Shown: in pieces, positions 41,331 through 49,154 of the stretch | How the letters are laid out: each line of letters begins with the position of its first letter | Position numbering within the stretch: position 1 is the stretch's first letter | Assembly (NCBI GenBank): GCA_963798445.1 | Contig: CAWCTH010000011.1 | Span: 1-64,000 of the forward strand | DNA: 64,000 nt | DNA from: DASXAI01 sp963798445 | Lineage (GTDB): Bacteria > Actinomycetota > Acidimicrobiia > Acidimicrobiales > Ilumatobacteraceae | Direction: 5' to 3' | Position numbers and translations under genes: made by a program | Notes under the pieces: model-generated | Database searches by the model: none | Told to the model about the DNA's origin: nothing | Seen by the model: the letters and a program-made list of their open reading frames with translations, nothing else

Positions 41331-41771
41331 TCAGTGCGTATGAAACGAGGCCAGCTTGGCCACGACGTGGTCGAAGCGGGCCCGATCGAGAGTGGCGCCC
41401 TCGCGGCGCACCTCCTTCGACCGCACGCGTAGCACCCGGTCGAGCTTCACGTAGCTGACGCGGTGCGACGGGTCCCAGGCGCCGCTGCCCAACTCGATGC
41501 AGTCGGCGTGACCGGTGTGGTTCTTGGACGTGAGGGGCAGCACCGCGAGGTCCCGGCCGAGCGTGCCGATGACGAGCACCGGCCGGTCCTTGCCCTGATT
41601 GGGATCGTCCTCGAACGGCACCCACGTCCACACGACCTCGCCCGGATCGGCGTCGCCATCGCGCTGCGGTGCGTAGGTGATCTTGAGGACGTCGGTGGAC
41701 GAGATCGATCTCGGAGGCGATGTTGCCTGCCGGCGAAAGAGCGACGTCAGACGGCTGAACACCGATCGCAC
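41331..41771 (-). CDS. PemK/MazF-family toxin-like protein
   Basis: The protein of about 146 residues has the PemK/MazF fold core: GEVVWTWVPFEDDPNQGKDRPVLVIG, LAVLPLTSKNHTGHADCIELGSG and SYVKLDRVLRVRSKEV. MazF proteins are sequence-specific endoribonucleases. No antitoxin gene is adjacent, and stand-alone relatives like this are widespread in actinobacteria. The start is uncertain: I use the GTG at 41771; an ATG at 41861 would overlap the divergent molybdenum-hydroxylase gene. The adjoining 50 bp hold the divergent promoters. Confidence 0.8.
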   Translation of the reverse strand: MRSVFSRLTSLFRRQATSPPRSISSTDVLKITYAPQRDGDADPGEVVWTWVPFEDDPNQGKDRPVLVIGTLGRDLAVLPLTSKNHTGHADCIELGSGAWDPSHRVSYVKLDRVLRVRSKEVRREGATLDRARFDHVVAKLASFHTH

Positions 41772-41823
41772 CGTATCGAGCGAGGCCCTTGACAAAATGT
41801 AAACACCCTCACGAGACTGAGGT

Positions 41824-44424
41824 ATGTCCGACTCCGGCGTCTCGTTCTCGTGCAACGGCATCCCGGTGTCGGTTCGCTCGGACCACCCTCATCTGCTGGC
41901 CGCGCTCCGCGAAGAGCTGGATGTGACCTCGCCCAAGGACGGGTGCTCGCCGTCGGGTCAGTGCGGCTGCTGCACGGTGCTCGTCGACGGCAAAGCGGTG
42001 GTGGCGTGCCAGCAGTCACTGGCCAAGGTGGCGGGCAAGGCAGTGATCACCCTCGAGGGGGTCGACGCCGACGAGCGCCGCCGCTACGCCGAGGCGTTCG
42101 CGTCGTGCGGCGGCCTGCAGTGCGGCTTCTGCATCCCCGGCATCATCGTGCGGGCCAAGGCCCAGGTCGACAAGAAGGGCGCCGACCTCACGCGTGAGGA
42201 CATGGCTCGCCACCTCGGCGCGCACCTGTGCCGGTGCACCGGCTACGTGAAGATCCTGGACGCCATCGAGACCGTCGCGTCCGGCAAAGAGGTGGCGGTG
42301 AGGGCTCCGGGCGGCATCGGTAGCCGGGGCATCAAGTACGAGGCGCTGGAACTGGCCCTCGGTGATCGCGCCTACGTCGACGACCTCCGGCCGCCAGGCC
42401 TGCTACACGCCGCTGTTCGACTGACCGATCACGCCCGCGCCGATGTGCGCACCATCGATGTCGACGAAGCGCGCCGCGCCCCGGGTGTCGTGGCCGTGTT
42501 CACCGCTGCCGACGTTCCCGGCGAGCTACGGGTCGGGCTCATCCACAAGGATTGGCCCGTGTTCATACCCGAGGGCGGCCGCACGTCCTATGCCGGCGAT
42601 GTGCTGGCGGTGGTGGTAGCGGCCACCCGTCAGGAGGCGCGGGCGGCGACCGCTCTCGTGCGGGTCGACTACGGCGTGCTCCGGCCGCTCACCGACGCCA
42701 TGGCGGCCATCGACGACCCGGAGATCGCCGTGTGGGGCACCGACTCCAACGTCTTGAGCGTGAGTGAGTACGCCCGTGGCGATGTCGACGCCGAGCTGGC
42801 GGCCAGCGCCCACACCGTGCACGAGCTGTTCCAGACGCAGCGCATCGAGCACGCGTTCCTGGAGCCCGAGTCCACGCTGGCGGTGCCGGTGGCCGCTTGC
42901 GGCGACGGGGCCGCGCCGCGCTTGCACGTCTACTCCGGCGGTCAGGGCGTCTGGGACGACCGCAATGACATCGCGCGCGTGCTCGACGTTCCGCAGGACA
43001 CCGTCACCGTCGAGCTGGTCTCCAACGGCGGGGCCTTCGGCGGGAAGGAGGACATGTCGAACCAGGCGCAGACGGCGCTGGCGGCATGGCTCCTGCAGCG
43101 ACCGGTCAAGTGCACGCTGTCTCGCGAGGAGAGCCTGCTGATCCACACCAAGCGTCACCCGATCCGCATGGAGTACTGGGCCGGTTGCGACGCCGATGGC
43201 CGGCTGACGGCGCTCAAGGTGCGCGCTGTGGGCGACTCGGGCTCTTACGCCAGTGTGGGCATGAAGGTGCTGGAGCGGATGGCCGGCCATGCCAGCGGGC
43301 CGTACCACCTGCCGGCGATCGACGTGCGGGCGGTGGCCGTGCGCACCAACAACCCGGCGTGCGGCGCGTTCCGCGGGTTCGGTGCCAACCAGGCGCAGTT
43401 CGCCATGGAGGGCGTGATGGACCGCCTGGCCGGCGCGGTTGGCATCAGCGGCTGGGAGATCCGCGCCCGTAACGTCATCACCCCCGGAGCCGAGTGGGGG
43501 CCGGGCCAGATCATGGACGACGGGTGCCTCGGCGCGACGCGTTGTCTCGACGCCGTCCGTCCCCACTACGACGCCGCCATCGAGGCCGGCAAGGCCGTAG
43601 GCGTGGGACTGGGGCTCAAGAACTCCGGTCTTGGCAACGGTTTCAAGGAGATCGCTCGCGCCGTCGTGCGGTTCGCCGAAGATGGCGGTGTCGAGGTGCG
43701 CCACTGCTGGACCGAGATGGGCCAGGGCGTGCACACCGTGGCGCTCCAGGTGGCGGTGGAGGAGCTGGGCGTGGACCCCGACCGGGTGCGGGTCATCGTC
43801 GACACGACGCGAGAGCTCGGCGCCGGGCAGACCACGGGATCGCGCGGCACGCTCATGGGCGCGGGCTCGGTGAAGGCGGCGTGCGAGGCGGCCCGAGCCG
43901 ACGGTTGCCGTCCGAACATCGACTACGAGGGCGAGTACCGCGTCGACTGGACCAACCACCTGGGCGATCCGGGCGTCGATCACCCGGTCATCCACTCCAC
44001 CTTCGGCTATGCCGCCCAGATGGTGGTCATGGATCGCACCAGCGGCAAGATCGAGCGGGTGCTGGCGGCCCACGACGTCGGCCGAGCGGTCAACCCGCAG
44101 CTGTGCGAAGGCCAGATCGAGGGGTCGGTCCACATGGGTTTGGGATATGCATTGACGGAGGACTTTCCCACCGACCCGGAGACCGCCTTCCCCACCAACA
44201 TGACCCTTCGTTCCCTTGGCATCCTGCGACCGAAGGATGTGCCCCCCATCGACGTGATCCTGGTCGAGTCGCCGCAGCCGAACTCGCCGTACGGCATCAA
44301 GGGCGTCGGCGAGATCGGCCTCGTCCCCACGGCCGGCGCTGTCGCCGCGGCACTGCACGAACTGGACCGTGCGTGGCGTACCACCTTGCCGATGCGGGCG
44401 GCACCGGTCGGCGCCGACGAGTGA
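41824..44424 (+). CDS. XdhD-type molybdenum hydroxylase, fused 2Fe-2S and Mo subunits
   Basis: The 866-residue protein fuses the two-[2Fe-2S] subunit (residues 1-165: GCSPSGQCGCCTVLV and CGFCIPG ... CRCTGY) to the molybdopterin subunit (from ~170). In the latter, GGAFGGKEDMSNQAQ, RGFGANQAQFAMEG and MGQGVHTV contact the cofactor, and KGVGEIG holds the catalytic Glu. There is no FAD subunit. This fusion is the form of XdhD and the selenium-dependent xanthine dehydrogenases, which occur with SsnA. It should hydroxylate a purine or other N-heterocycle. The ATG at 41824 follows TGAGGT. The stop overlaps the GTG of the SsnA-like gene. Confidence 0.92.
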   Translation: MSDSGVSFSCNGIPVSVRSDHPHLLAALREELDVTSPKDGCSPSGQCGCCTVLVDGKAVVACQQSLAKVAGKAVITLEGVDADERRRYAEAFASCGGLQCGFCIPGIIVRAKAQVDKKGADLTREDMARHLGAHLCRCTGYVKILDAIETVASGKEVAVRAPGGIGSRGIKYEALELALGDRAYVDDLRPPGLLHAAVRLTDHARADVRTIDVDEARRAPGVVAVFTAADVPGELRVGLIHKDWPVFIPEGGRTSYAGDVLAVVVAATRQEARAATALVRVDYGVLRPLTDAMAAIDDPEIAVWGTDSNVLSVSEYARGDVDAELAASAHTVHELFQTQRIEHAFLEPESTLAVPVAACGDGAAPRLHVYSGGQGVWDDRNDIARVLDVPQDTVTVELVSNGGAFGGKEDMSNQAQTALAAWLLQRPVKCTLSREESLLIHTKRHPIRMEYWAGCDADGRLTALKVRAVGDSGSYASVGMKVLERMAGHASGPYHLPAIDVRAVAVRTNNPACGAFRGFGANQAQFAMEGVMDRLAGAVGISGWEIRARNVITPGAEWGPGQIMDDGCLGATRCLDAVRPHYDAAIEAGKAVGVGLGLKNSGLGNGFKEIARAVVRFAEDGGVEVRHCWTEMGQGVHTVALQVAVEELGVDPDRVRVIVDTTRELGAGQTTGSRGTLMGAGSVKAACEAARADGCRPNIDYEGEYRVDWTNHLGDPGVDHPVIHSTFGYAAQMVVMDRTSGKIERVLAAHDVGRAVNPQLCEGQIEGSVHMGLGYALTEDFPTDPETAFPTNMTLRSLGILRPKDVPPIDVILVESPQPNSPYGIKGVGEIGLVPTAGAVAAALHELDRAWRTTLPMRAAPVGADE

Positions 44425-45440
44425 GCGCCACCACTCCAGGACGCGTCTGCGGCCACCACCACCTGTACTCCACGTTGGCGCGGGGCATGCCGTCGCCGCC
44501 CAAGTCACCGCGTTCGTTCATGGAGATCCTGGAGCAGGTGTGGTGGCGCCTGGACGCCGCCCTCGACTTCGACATGATCCGGTGGTCGGCCATGCTCGGT
44601 GCGCTGGAGGCGCTCGAATGCGGCACGACCGCGATCGTGGACCACCACGAGAGCCCGAACGCCATCGACGGCAGCCTCGACGTGATCGCCGAGGCGTGTG
44701 CCGATGTGGGTGTGCGGGTCGTGTGCGCCTACGGCGTCACCGATCGCCACGGCCCGGAGGGCTCGCGCCGGGGGTTGGCCGAGAACGAGCGCTTCCTGCG
44801 CGACGGCGGTCGAGGGATGGTGGGCGTCCACGCCGCCTTCACCTGCCGCGACGCCACGTTGGAGGCGGCCGCTGCTCTGGCCGCCGATCTCGGCGTCGGC
44901 GTGCACATCCACGTGGCCGAGGGGCCCATCGATCGGGACGCCGGCGCCCGGCTGGCCCACCTGGCCCAGCCGGACTGGCTGCTGGTGCACTGCATCCACC
45001 TCGACCGCGACTTGCCGGGCACCATCGCTCACAACCCTCGCTCCAACATGAACAACAGCGTGGGCTATGCGCAACCCGCGCGCCGCCGCAACCCGGTGGT
45101 GCTCGGCACCGACGGCATCGGGGCCGACATGCTGGAGGAGTTCCGGCTGGCCCACGTGCGCCTCCGTGAGGACGACGTGTCGGCCACACCGGAGGTGGCG
45201 TGGTCGTGGCTGGAGGGCGGCTACGAGCTCGTGCCCGAGGCCGCCGGCGACCGGGTGACGTGGAGCTACGACCACGCCGACAGCCCGTGGCACGTGGCGT
45301 TCACGCCGGGCGTGCGGGCGCTGGACGTCGTGGTGGACGGCGAGGTCGTGCTGAAGGATGGCCAGGCCACCCGCGTCGACGCTCACGAGGTGCGAGCGCG
45401 AGCAGCCGAGCAGGCGGCCCGTCTGTTCCAACGACTGTGA
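44421..45440 (+). CDS. SsnA-like amidohydrolase, short N-terminus
   Basis: The 339-residue protein begins at the GTG at 44421 and reaches the metal-binding GHHHLYSTLARGMPSP within 12 residues. Other motifs are FMEILEQVWWRLDAALD, GTTAIVDHHESPNAIDGSLD, the HIHVAEG and VHCIHLD His pair, and LGTDGIGAD (metal Asp). These are signatures of SsnA, a putative aminohydrolase that travels with XdhD. SsnA proteins are usually about 100 residues longer, with an N-terminal beta-sandwich half that is missing here. The overlap with the XdhD-type gene (GTGA) shows that the shortness is not an annotation choice. Confidence 0.88.
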   Translation: MSATTPGRVCGHHHLYSTLARGMPSPPKSPRSFMEILEQVWWRLDAALDFDMIRWSAMLGALEALECGTTAIVDHHESPNAIDGSLDVIAEACADVGVRVVCAYGVTDRHGPEGSRRGLAENERFLRDGGRGMVGVHAAFTCRDATLEAAAALAADLGVGVHIHVAEGPIDRDAGARLAHLAQPDWLLVHCIHLDRDLPGTIAHNPRSNMNNSVGYAQPARRRNPVVLGTDGIGADMLEEFRLAHVRLREDDVSATPEVAWSWLEGGYELVPEAAGDRVTWSYDHADSPWHVAFTPGVRALDVVVDGEVVLKDGQATRVDAHEVRARAAEQAARLFQRL

Positions 45441-45447
45441 GGAGCCC

Positions 45448-46443
45448 ATGACGCCCGTCGCCCTGTACTTGCAGGACGCCCACCCCATCCGCGAGGCGAT
45501 GGCCTTCGTGCAGCACGCCGAGGCGAAGGGCTTCGACGCCGTGTGGCAGGCGGACAGTCGGCTCGTGCGGGAGTGCTGCGTGCCGATGGCGGCGTTCGGA
45601 GCCGTCACCGACCGGATCCGTATCGGTTCCGGGGTGGTCGACTGCTGGACGCGCAACCCAGCGCGGCTGGCGGCGACGTTCTCCACGCTCGACGACCTCG
45701 CGCCGGGCCGGATCATCTGCGGCATCGGGGCGTGGTGGGACCCGCTGGCCGCGAAGGTGGGCATCTCGCGCCAACGCCCTCTCACGATGATGCGGGAGGT
45801 GGTGGCCGTCGTGCGGGCGCTCCTCGCCGACGAGACCGTCACTTTCGACGGTGAACTGGTGCATCTCGACGGCGTCCAGCTCGACTACGTGTACCAGGAG
45901 CGCCGGCCGAAGGACGTGCCGATCTACATCGGCGCCACCGGCATGCAGATGATGGAGTTGACCGGCGAGATCGCTGATGGTTGCGTACTCAACTACCTCG
46001 TCTCGCCTTCGTACAACGCGACGGCATTGGAGCACCTGTCGATTGGGGCGGCGCGGGTGGGCCGGGACCTCGACGACATCGATCGCCCGCAGCTCATCGT
46101 GTGCTCGCTCGACGAGGACCGCCAGCAGGCGCTCGACAACGCCCGGCTCCTCGTCACGCAGTACCTCGGCCAGCAGCCGCACATCATGAAGGCGTCGGGG
46201 GTGTCGGCGTCGCTGCTCGACGACATCGCCAAGGTGCTCACGTGGCCGGCCACCCACGACCAGGTCGTGGCGGCGTCCAAGCTGGTGCCCGACGAGGTCG
46301 TGCAGATGATCACGGCGTCGGGCACGGCCGAGGAGTGCCGGGCCAAGGTGGCCGAGTACGTGGCCGCCGGGTGCACGTGCCCCATCCTCTACCCGCTCGG
46401 CGACGACGTCCGCGCCATGATCGACGCCTTCGCCCCCGCCTGA
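45448..46443 (+). CDS. LLM-class flavin-dependent oxidoreductase
   Basis: The 331-residue protein is of the luciferase-like F420/FMN family: FVQHAEAKGFDAVWQADSR, DRIRIGSGVVDCWTRNPARLAATFSTLDDLAPGRIICGIG in the family order, then VPIYIGATGMQMMELTGEIADG. The ATG at 45448 follows GAGGAG eight bases after the SsnA-like stop, so the three genes form an operon. Relatives reduce or oxygenate small molecules with F420 or FMN; Acidimicrobiia commonly use F420. Substrate unknown. Confidence 0.9.
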   Translation: MTPVALYLQDAHPIREAMAFVQHAEAKGFDAVWQADSRLVRECCVPMAAFGAVTDRIRIGSGVVDCWTRNPARLAATFSTLDDLAPGRIICGIGAWWDPLAAKVGISRQRPLTMMREVVAVVRALLADETVTFDGELVHLDGVQLDYVYQERRPKDVPIYIGATGMQMMELTGEIADGCVLNYLVSPSYNATALEHLSIGAARVGRDLDDIDRPQLIVCSLDEDRQQALDNARLLVTQYLGQQPHIMKASGVSASLLDDIAKVLTWPATHDQVVAASKLVPDEVVQMITASGTAEECRAKVAEYVAAGCTCPILYPLGDDVRAMIDAFAPA

Positions 46444-46511
46444 CCGCAAGACGATCGGGTGGGTGCCGGCCCTTGCCTGCCGGATGCCACGCTGCGTGAG
46501 CCTTCGGCGGT

Positions 46512-46581
46512 GGTTCTCGGTGCAAGTCAGCTTCTGGGTGCAGAAGTGCGGCAGAATTGACGCAGTCACGCACCGAGAACC
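46512..46581. repeat. 12-bp inverted repeat enclosing a hairpin
   Basis: GGTTCTCGGTGC (46512-46523) and GCACCGAGAACC (46570-46581) are perfect inverted matches. Inside them CTTCT-GGGTGC-AGAAG (46531-46546) and AGTCA...TGAC can also pair. It could be the folded leader of the next gene, a terminator of the purine operon, or a small mobile remnant. The rest of the 297-bp gap 46444-46740 has no supported gene. Confidence 0.55.
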
Positions 46582-46740
46582 GGCGGCCGCACCCGCCCGC
46601 AACCGCGCACCGCGAGGTGAACGGGGGCAGCCGATCGACCACCACCTCACCGGCCGTTGTCGAGACCATGGGGAACGGGTCCTCATCGAGTGCCGCGACC
46701 CCGAAGGTGGGCGACGCCGGCCCCGATACAGTCCGGGGGC

Positions 46741-47178
46741 GTGTCCGGGGATCCAGCGGCGTCGGCTGCCGCCCAGCCCGCGTCGCCCTCCCTGTCACCC
46801 GCAGTGCGTTGGGCTGTCGCGCTGCTGTTCGCGTTGCTGATCAGCGACGCTCGCAGTCTCACGCTGCCGGCCAGCGTGCTCGTGCTGGCGGGCGGCCTCG
46901 GCATCTGGTGGGCCGGACGGTACGCACCGCCCATGCCGAGGCAACCGGGCGAGACGGCGCCAACCGTGTCGAGCGAGAGCGTCGCGGTCTGGGCGGCGCT
47001 GTTCGTGGGCTTCGCGGTGTGGGAGCTGAGCGCCTTCGTCATCGGCAACAACGACGCCCACCCGACCTTCAGCATGCTGGCCGACCCGGTCCTGTCGTTC
47101 GGGCCGACGCGGGCCCTGTGCGGTCTCGGGTGGCTGGCGTGCGGCTGGTACCTGCTGGGCCGGCGCACCAGCCCATGA
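46741..47178 (+). CDS. Small membrane protein, unknown
   Basis: The 145-residue protein from the GTG at 46741 has a Pro/Ala-rich start and about four hydrophobic segments (RWAVALLFALLISD, LPASVLVLAGGLGIWWAG, VAVWAALFVGFAVWELSAF, CGLGWLACGWYLLG). The stop overlaps the ATG of another small membrane gene. No family is recognised. The two probably act together in the membrane. Confidence 0.72.
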   Translation: MSGDPAASAAAQPASPSLSPAVRWAVALLFALLISDARSLTLPASVLVLAGGLGIWWAGRYAPPMPRQPGETAPTVSSESVAVWAALFVGFAVWELSAFVIGNNDAHPTFSMLADPVLSFGPTRALCGLGWLACGWYLLGRRTSP

Positions 47179-47372
47179 CGAGAGTCATCACGATCGCCGG
47201 GTTCGTGGTCGTCGTCGTCGCCGGCGTGGCGATCCAGTTCATCGCCCGCCGACGGGGCTCGAAGATCTCGTCGGTCGGCGACGTGCTGAGTCAGGTGATG
47301 CGCCAGCGCACCGGCCGAGTGATCGTCTTCCTCATGTGGTTCTGGTTCGGCTGGCACTTCCTGGCCCGGTAG
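47175..47372 (+). CDS. DUF6186-like small membrane protein
   Basis: The 65-residue protein has an N-terminal span (VITIAGFVVVVVAGVAIQF), a basic loop (ARRRGSKISSVGDVLSQVM) and a C-terminal aromatic span (IVFLMWFWFGWHFLAR). This matches my recollection of DUF6186, a short actinobacterial family of unknown function. It overlaps the preceding gene (ATGA) and converges on the Lrp-type regulator with two bases between stops. Confidence 0.75.
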   Translation: MTRVITIAGFVVVVVAGVAIQFIARRRGSKISSVGDVLSQVMRQRTGRVIVFLMWFWFGWHFLAR

Positions 47373-47375
47373 CCC

Positions 47376-47921
47376 TCAGGACGACGGCCCGGCGGCGTCG
47401 GTGACGGTGTCGACCCGGCCGGGCTCGCCGCTGCCGGATCCGGTGCCCTGACCAGTGGCCGCCGCCGCCACGAGCGGTAGGACCCGGTACGGGATCTGCG
47501 TGGCCAGCGCCAGCGCCGTCGTGGTGCGGGTGATGCCGGGCGCCTCGAGGATGCGGTTGAGGACGTGGGAGAGGTGCTCGTTGGTGCGCGCCACGACCCG
47601 CAAGTGCAGGTCGCCCTGGCCCGTCGTGGACTGGGCCTCGATCACCTCGGGGATGGCCTCCAGGTGGGCCAGGATGCCAGGCAGGCGACCCTGGGCGATC
47701 TCGATGGTGGTGAAGGCGAGCACGGTGTAGCCGAGGGCCACGAGGTCGATGTCGGGGCCGAACCCGGTGATGACGCCCCGAGCCTGGAGCTTGTCCAACC
47801 GGGCCTGCACCGTGCCCCGCGCCACCCGGAGCCGTCTCGACAGCTCGAGGGCGCCCAGCCTCGGTGCCGCCGCCAGCTCGGTGATGAGCCGGCGGTCGAC
47901 GTCGTCCAGCGGCGGCTCCAC
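47376..47921 (-). CDS. Lrp/AsnC-family regulator
   Basis: The 181-residue protein has an N-terminal HTH (LDDVDRRLITELAAAPRLGALELSRRL, VARGTVQARLDKLQARGVI) and a C-terminal RAM domain (YTVLAFTTIEIAQGRL, GQGDLHLRVVARTNEHL). The C-terminus carries an extra Gly/Ser tail. The start is GTG at 47921. It is divergent from the 4-hydroxyphenylpyruvate dioxygenase gene, 101 bp away, so it probably controls tyrosine catabolism with an aromatic amino acid as effector. Confidence 0.93.
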   Translation of the reverse strand: MEPPLDDVDRRLITELAAAPRLGALELSRRLRVARGTVQARLDKLQARGVITGFGPDIDLVALGYTVLAFTTIEIAQGRLPGILAHLEAIPEVIEAQSTTGQGDLHLRVVARTNEHLSHVLNRILEAPGITRTTTALALATQIPYRVLPLVAAAATGQGTGSGSGEPGRVDTVTDAAGPSS

Positions 47922-48022
47922 CTGGACAGTCTGCCCGCTTCGATGGCGGTCTACTGGACATCCTGATCAGCGTCTCGTCGGTCGGTTGACGATCCGGCGT
48001 CTTCAGCCGTTCGATAGGTGTC

Positions 48023-49147
48023 ATGCCGACCACCACCGCGCCAATCGACAGCTCCCCGGCGGCCCACCTCCTGGGCTGGGACTGCATCGAGCTCTGGGTG
48101 GGCAACGCCCGTGCCTTCGCCGGCTTCCTGATGTCGGCGTTCGGCTTCCGCTGCACCGCCTACGCCGGTCCGGAGACGGGCGTCCGGGAGAAGGCGAGCT
48201 ACGTGCTCGAACAGGGCGACATCCGGTTCGTTGTGTCAGGGGCCCTCACCGCCGACTCACCGATCGCCGCCCACGTGCGGGTTCACGGCGACGGCGTGCA
48301 CGACCTCGCCTGGCTCGTCGACGACGCGCCGGCGGCGTACGCCGCGGCGATGTCCCGGGGCGCCGAGCGCGTCCGCGCCCCGTGGACCGAGACCGACGAC
48401 GAGGGCACGCTGGAGCTGGCCCAGATCAAGACCTACGGCGAGACGTGCCACACGTTCGTGTCGCGGCGCCGCTACCACAGCCGGCTGCTCGAGCCGGGCT
48501 ACGGCACCGAGAACCTGCCGCCGGAGCCGGCCGGCGCAACGGTCGGGCTCACCGGGATCGACCACATCGTCGGCAACGTGGAACAGGGCAAGCTCGCCGA
48601 CTGGGTCCGCTTCTACCGGGAGGTGATCGGCTTCGGTGAGCTGGTCCACTTCGACGACAGCCAGATCGCCACCGAGTTCTCGGCCCTCATGTCCACCGTG
48701 GTGTGGGACGGCACGCGCATCTTCATGCCGCTCAACGAGCCGGCCGACGGTCGCAAGAAGAGCCAGATCCAGGAGTACCTGGAGACCTACGACGGGCCTG
48801 GCGTGCAGCACATCGCGCTGCGCACCGACGACATCGTGAGCACAGTCGCGGCGCTGCGTGAGCGGGGCGTGCGATTCATGCGGGTGCCCGACGAGTACTA
48901 CGCCGACGCTCGCCGGCGCCTCGCCGGTGTCGACCTGGAATGGGACGAACTGCAGCGTCACAGCATCCTGGTCGACCGCGACCAGGACGGCTTCCTGCTG
49001 CAGATCTTCACCGAGACCGTGACCGACCGGCCCACGGTGTTCTTCGAGATCATCGAGCGCCACGGGGCCAAGGGCTTCGGCGCGGGGAACTTCAAGGCGC
49101 TGTTCGAGGCGATCGAGCGGGACCAGGCCCTCCGCGGCAACCTCTAG
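48023..49147 (+). CDS. hpd: 4-hydroxyphenylpyruvate dioxygenase
   Basis: The 374-residue protein is a double-VOC Fe(II) dioxygenase that converts 4-hydroxyphenylpyruvate to homogentisate. Iron ligands are visible as His in GLTGIDHIVGNV, His in PGVQHIALRTDDI and Glu in VFFEIIERHG. The C-terminal GAKGFGAGNFKALFEAIE is diagnostic of HPPD. The ATG at 48023 fits; the divergent Lrp protein is its likely regulator. The homogentisate dioxygenase that uses its product is 4 kb downstream on the same strand. Confidence 0.97.
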   Translation: MPTTTAPIDSSPAAHLLGWDCIELWVGNARAFAGFLMSAFGFRCTAYAGPETGVREKASYVLEQGDIRFVVSGALTADSPIAAHVRVHGDGVHDLAWLVDDAPAAYAAAMSRGAERVRAPWTETDDEGTLELAQIKTYGETCHTFVSRRRYHSRLLEPGYGTENLPPEPAGATVGLTGIDHIVGNVEQGKLADWVRFYREVIGFGELVHFDDSQIATEFSALMSTVVWDGTRIFMPLNEPADGRKKSQIQEYLETYDGPGVQHIALRTDDIVSTVAALRERGVRFMRVPDEYYADARRRLAGVDLEWDELQRHSILVDRDQDGFLLQIFTETVTDRPTVFFEIIERHGAKGFGAGNFKALFEAIERDQALRGNL

Positions 49148-49154
49148 TGCTGCG

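Noticed and set aside
41331..41823. A MazE/PemI antitoxin partner for the PemK-like gene
   Set aside because: No small frame beside it has antitoxin character; the overlapping upstream frame is the divergent molybdenum-hydroxylase gene.
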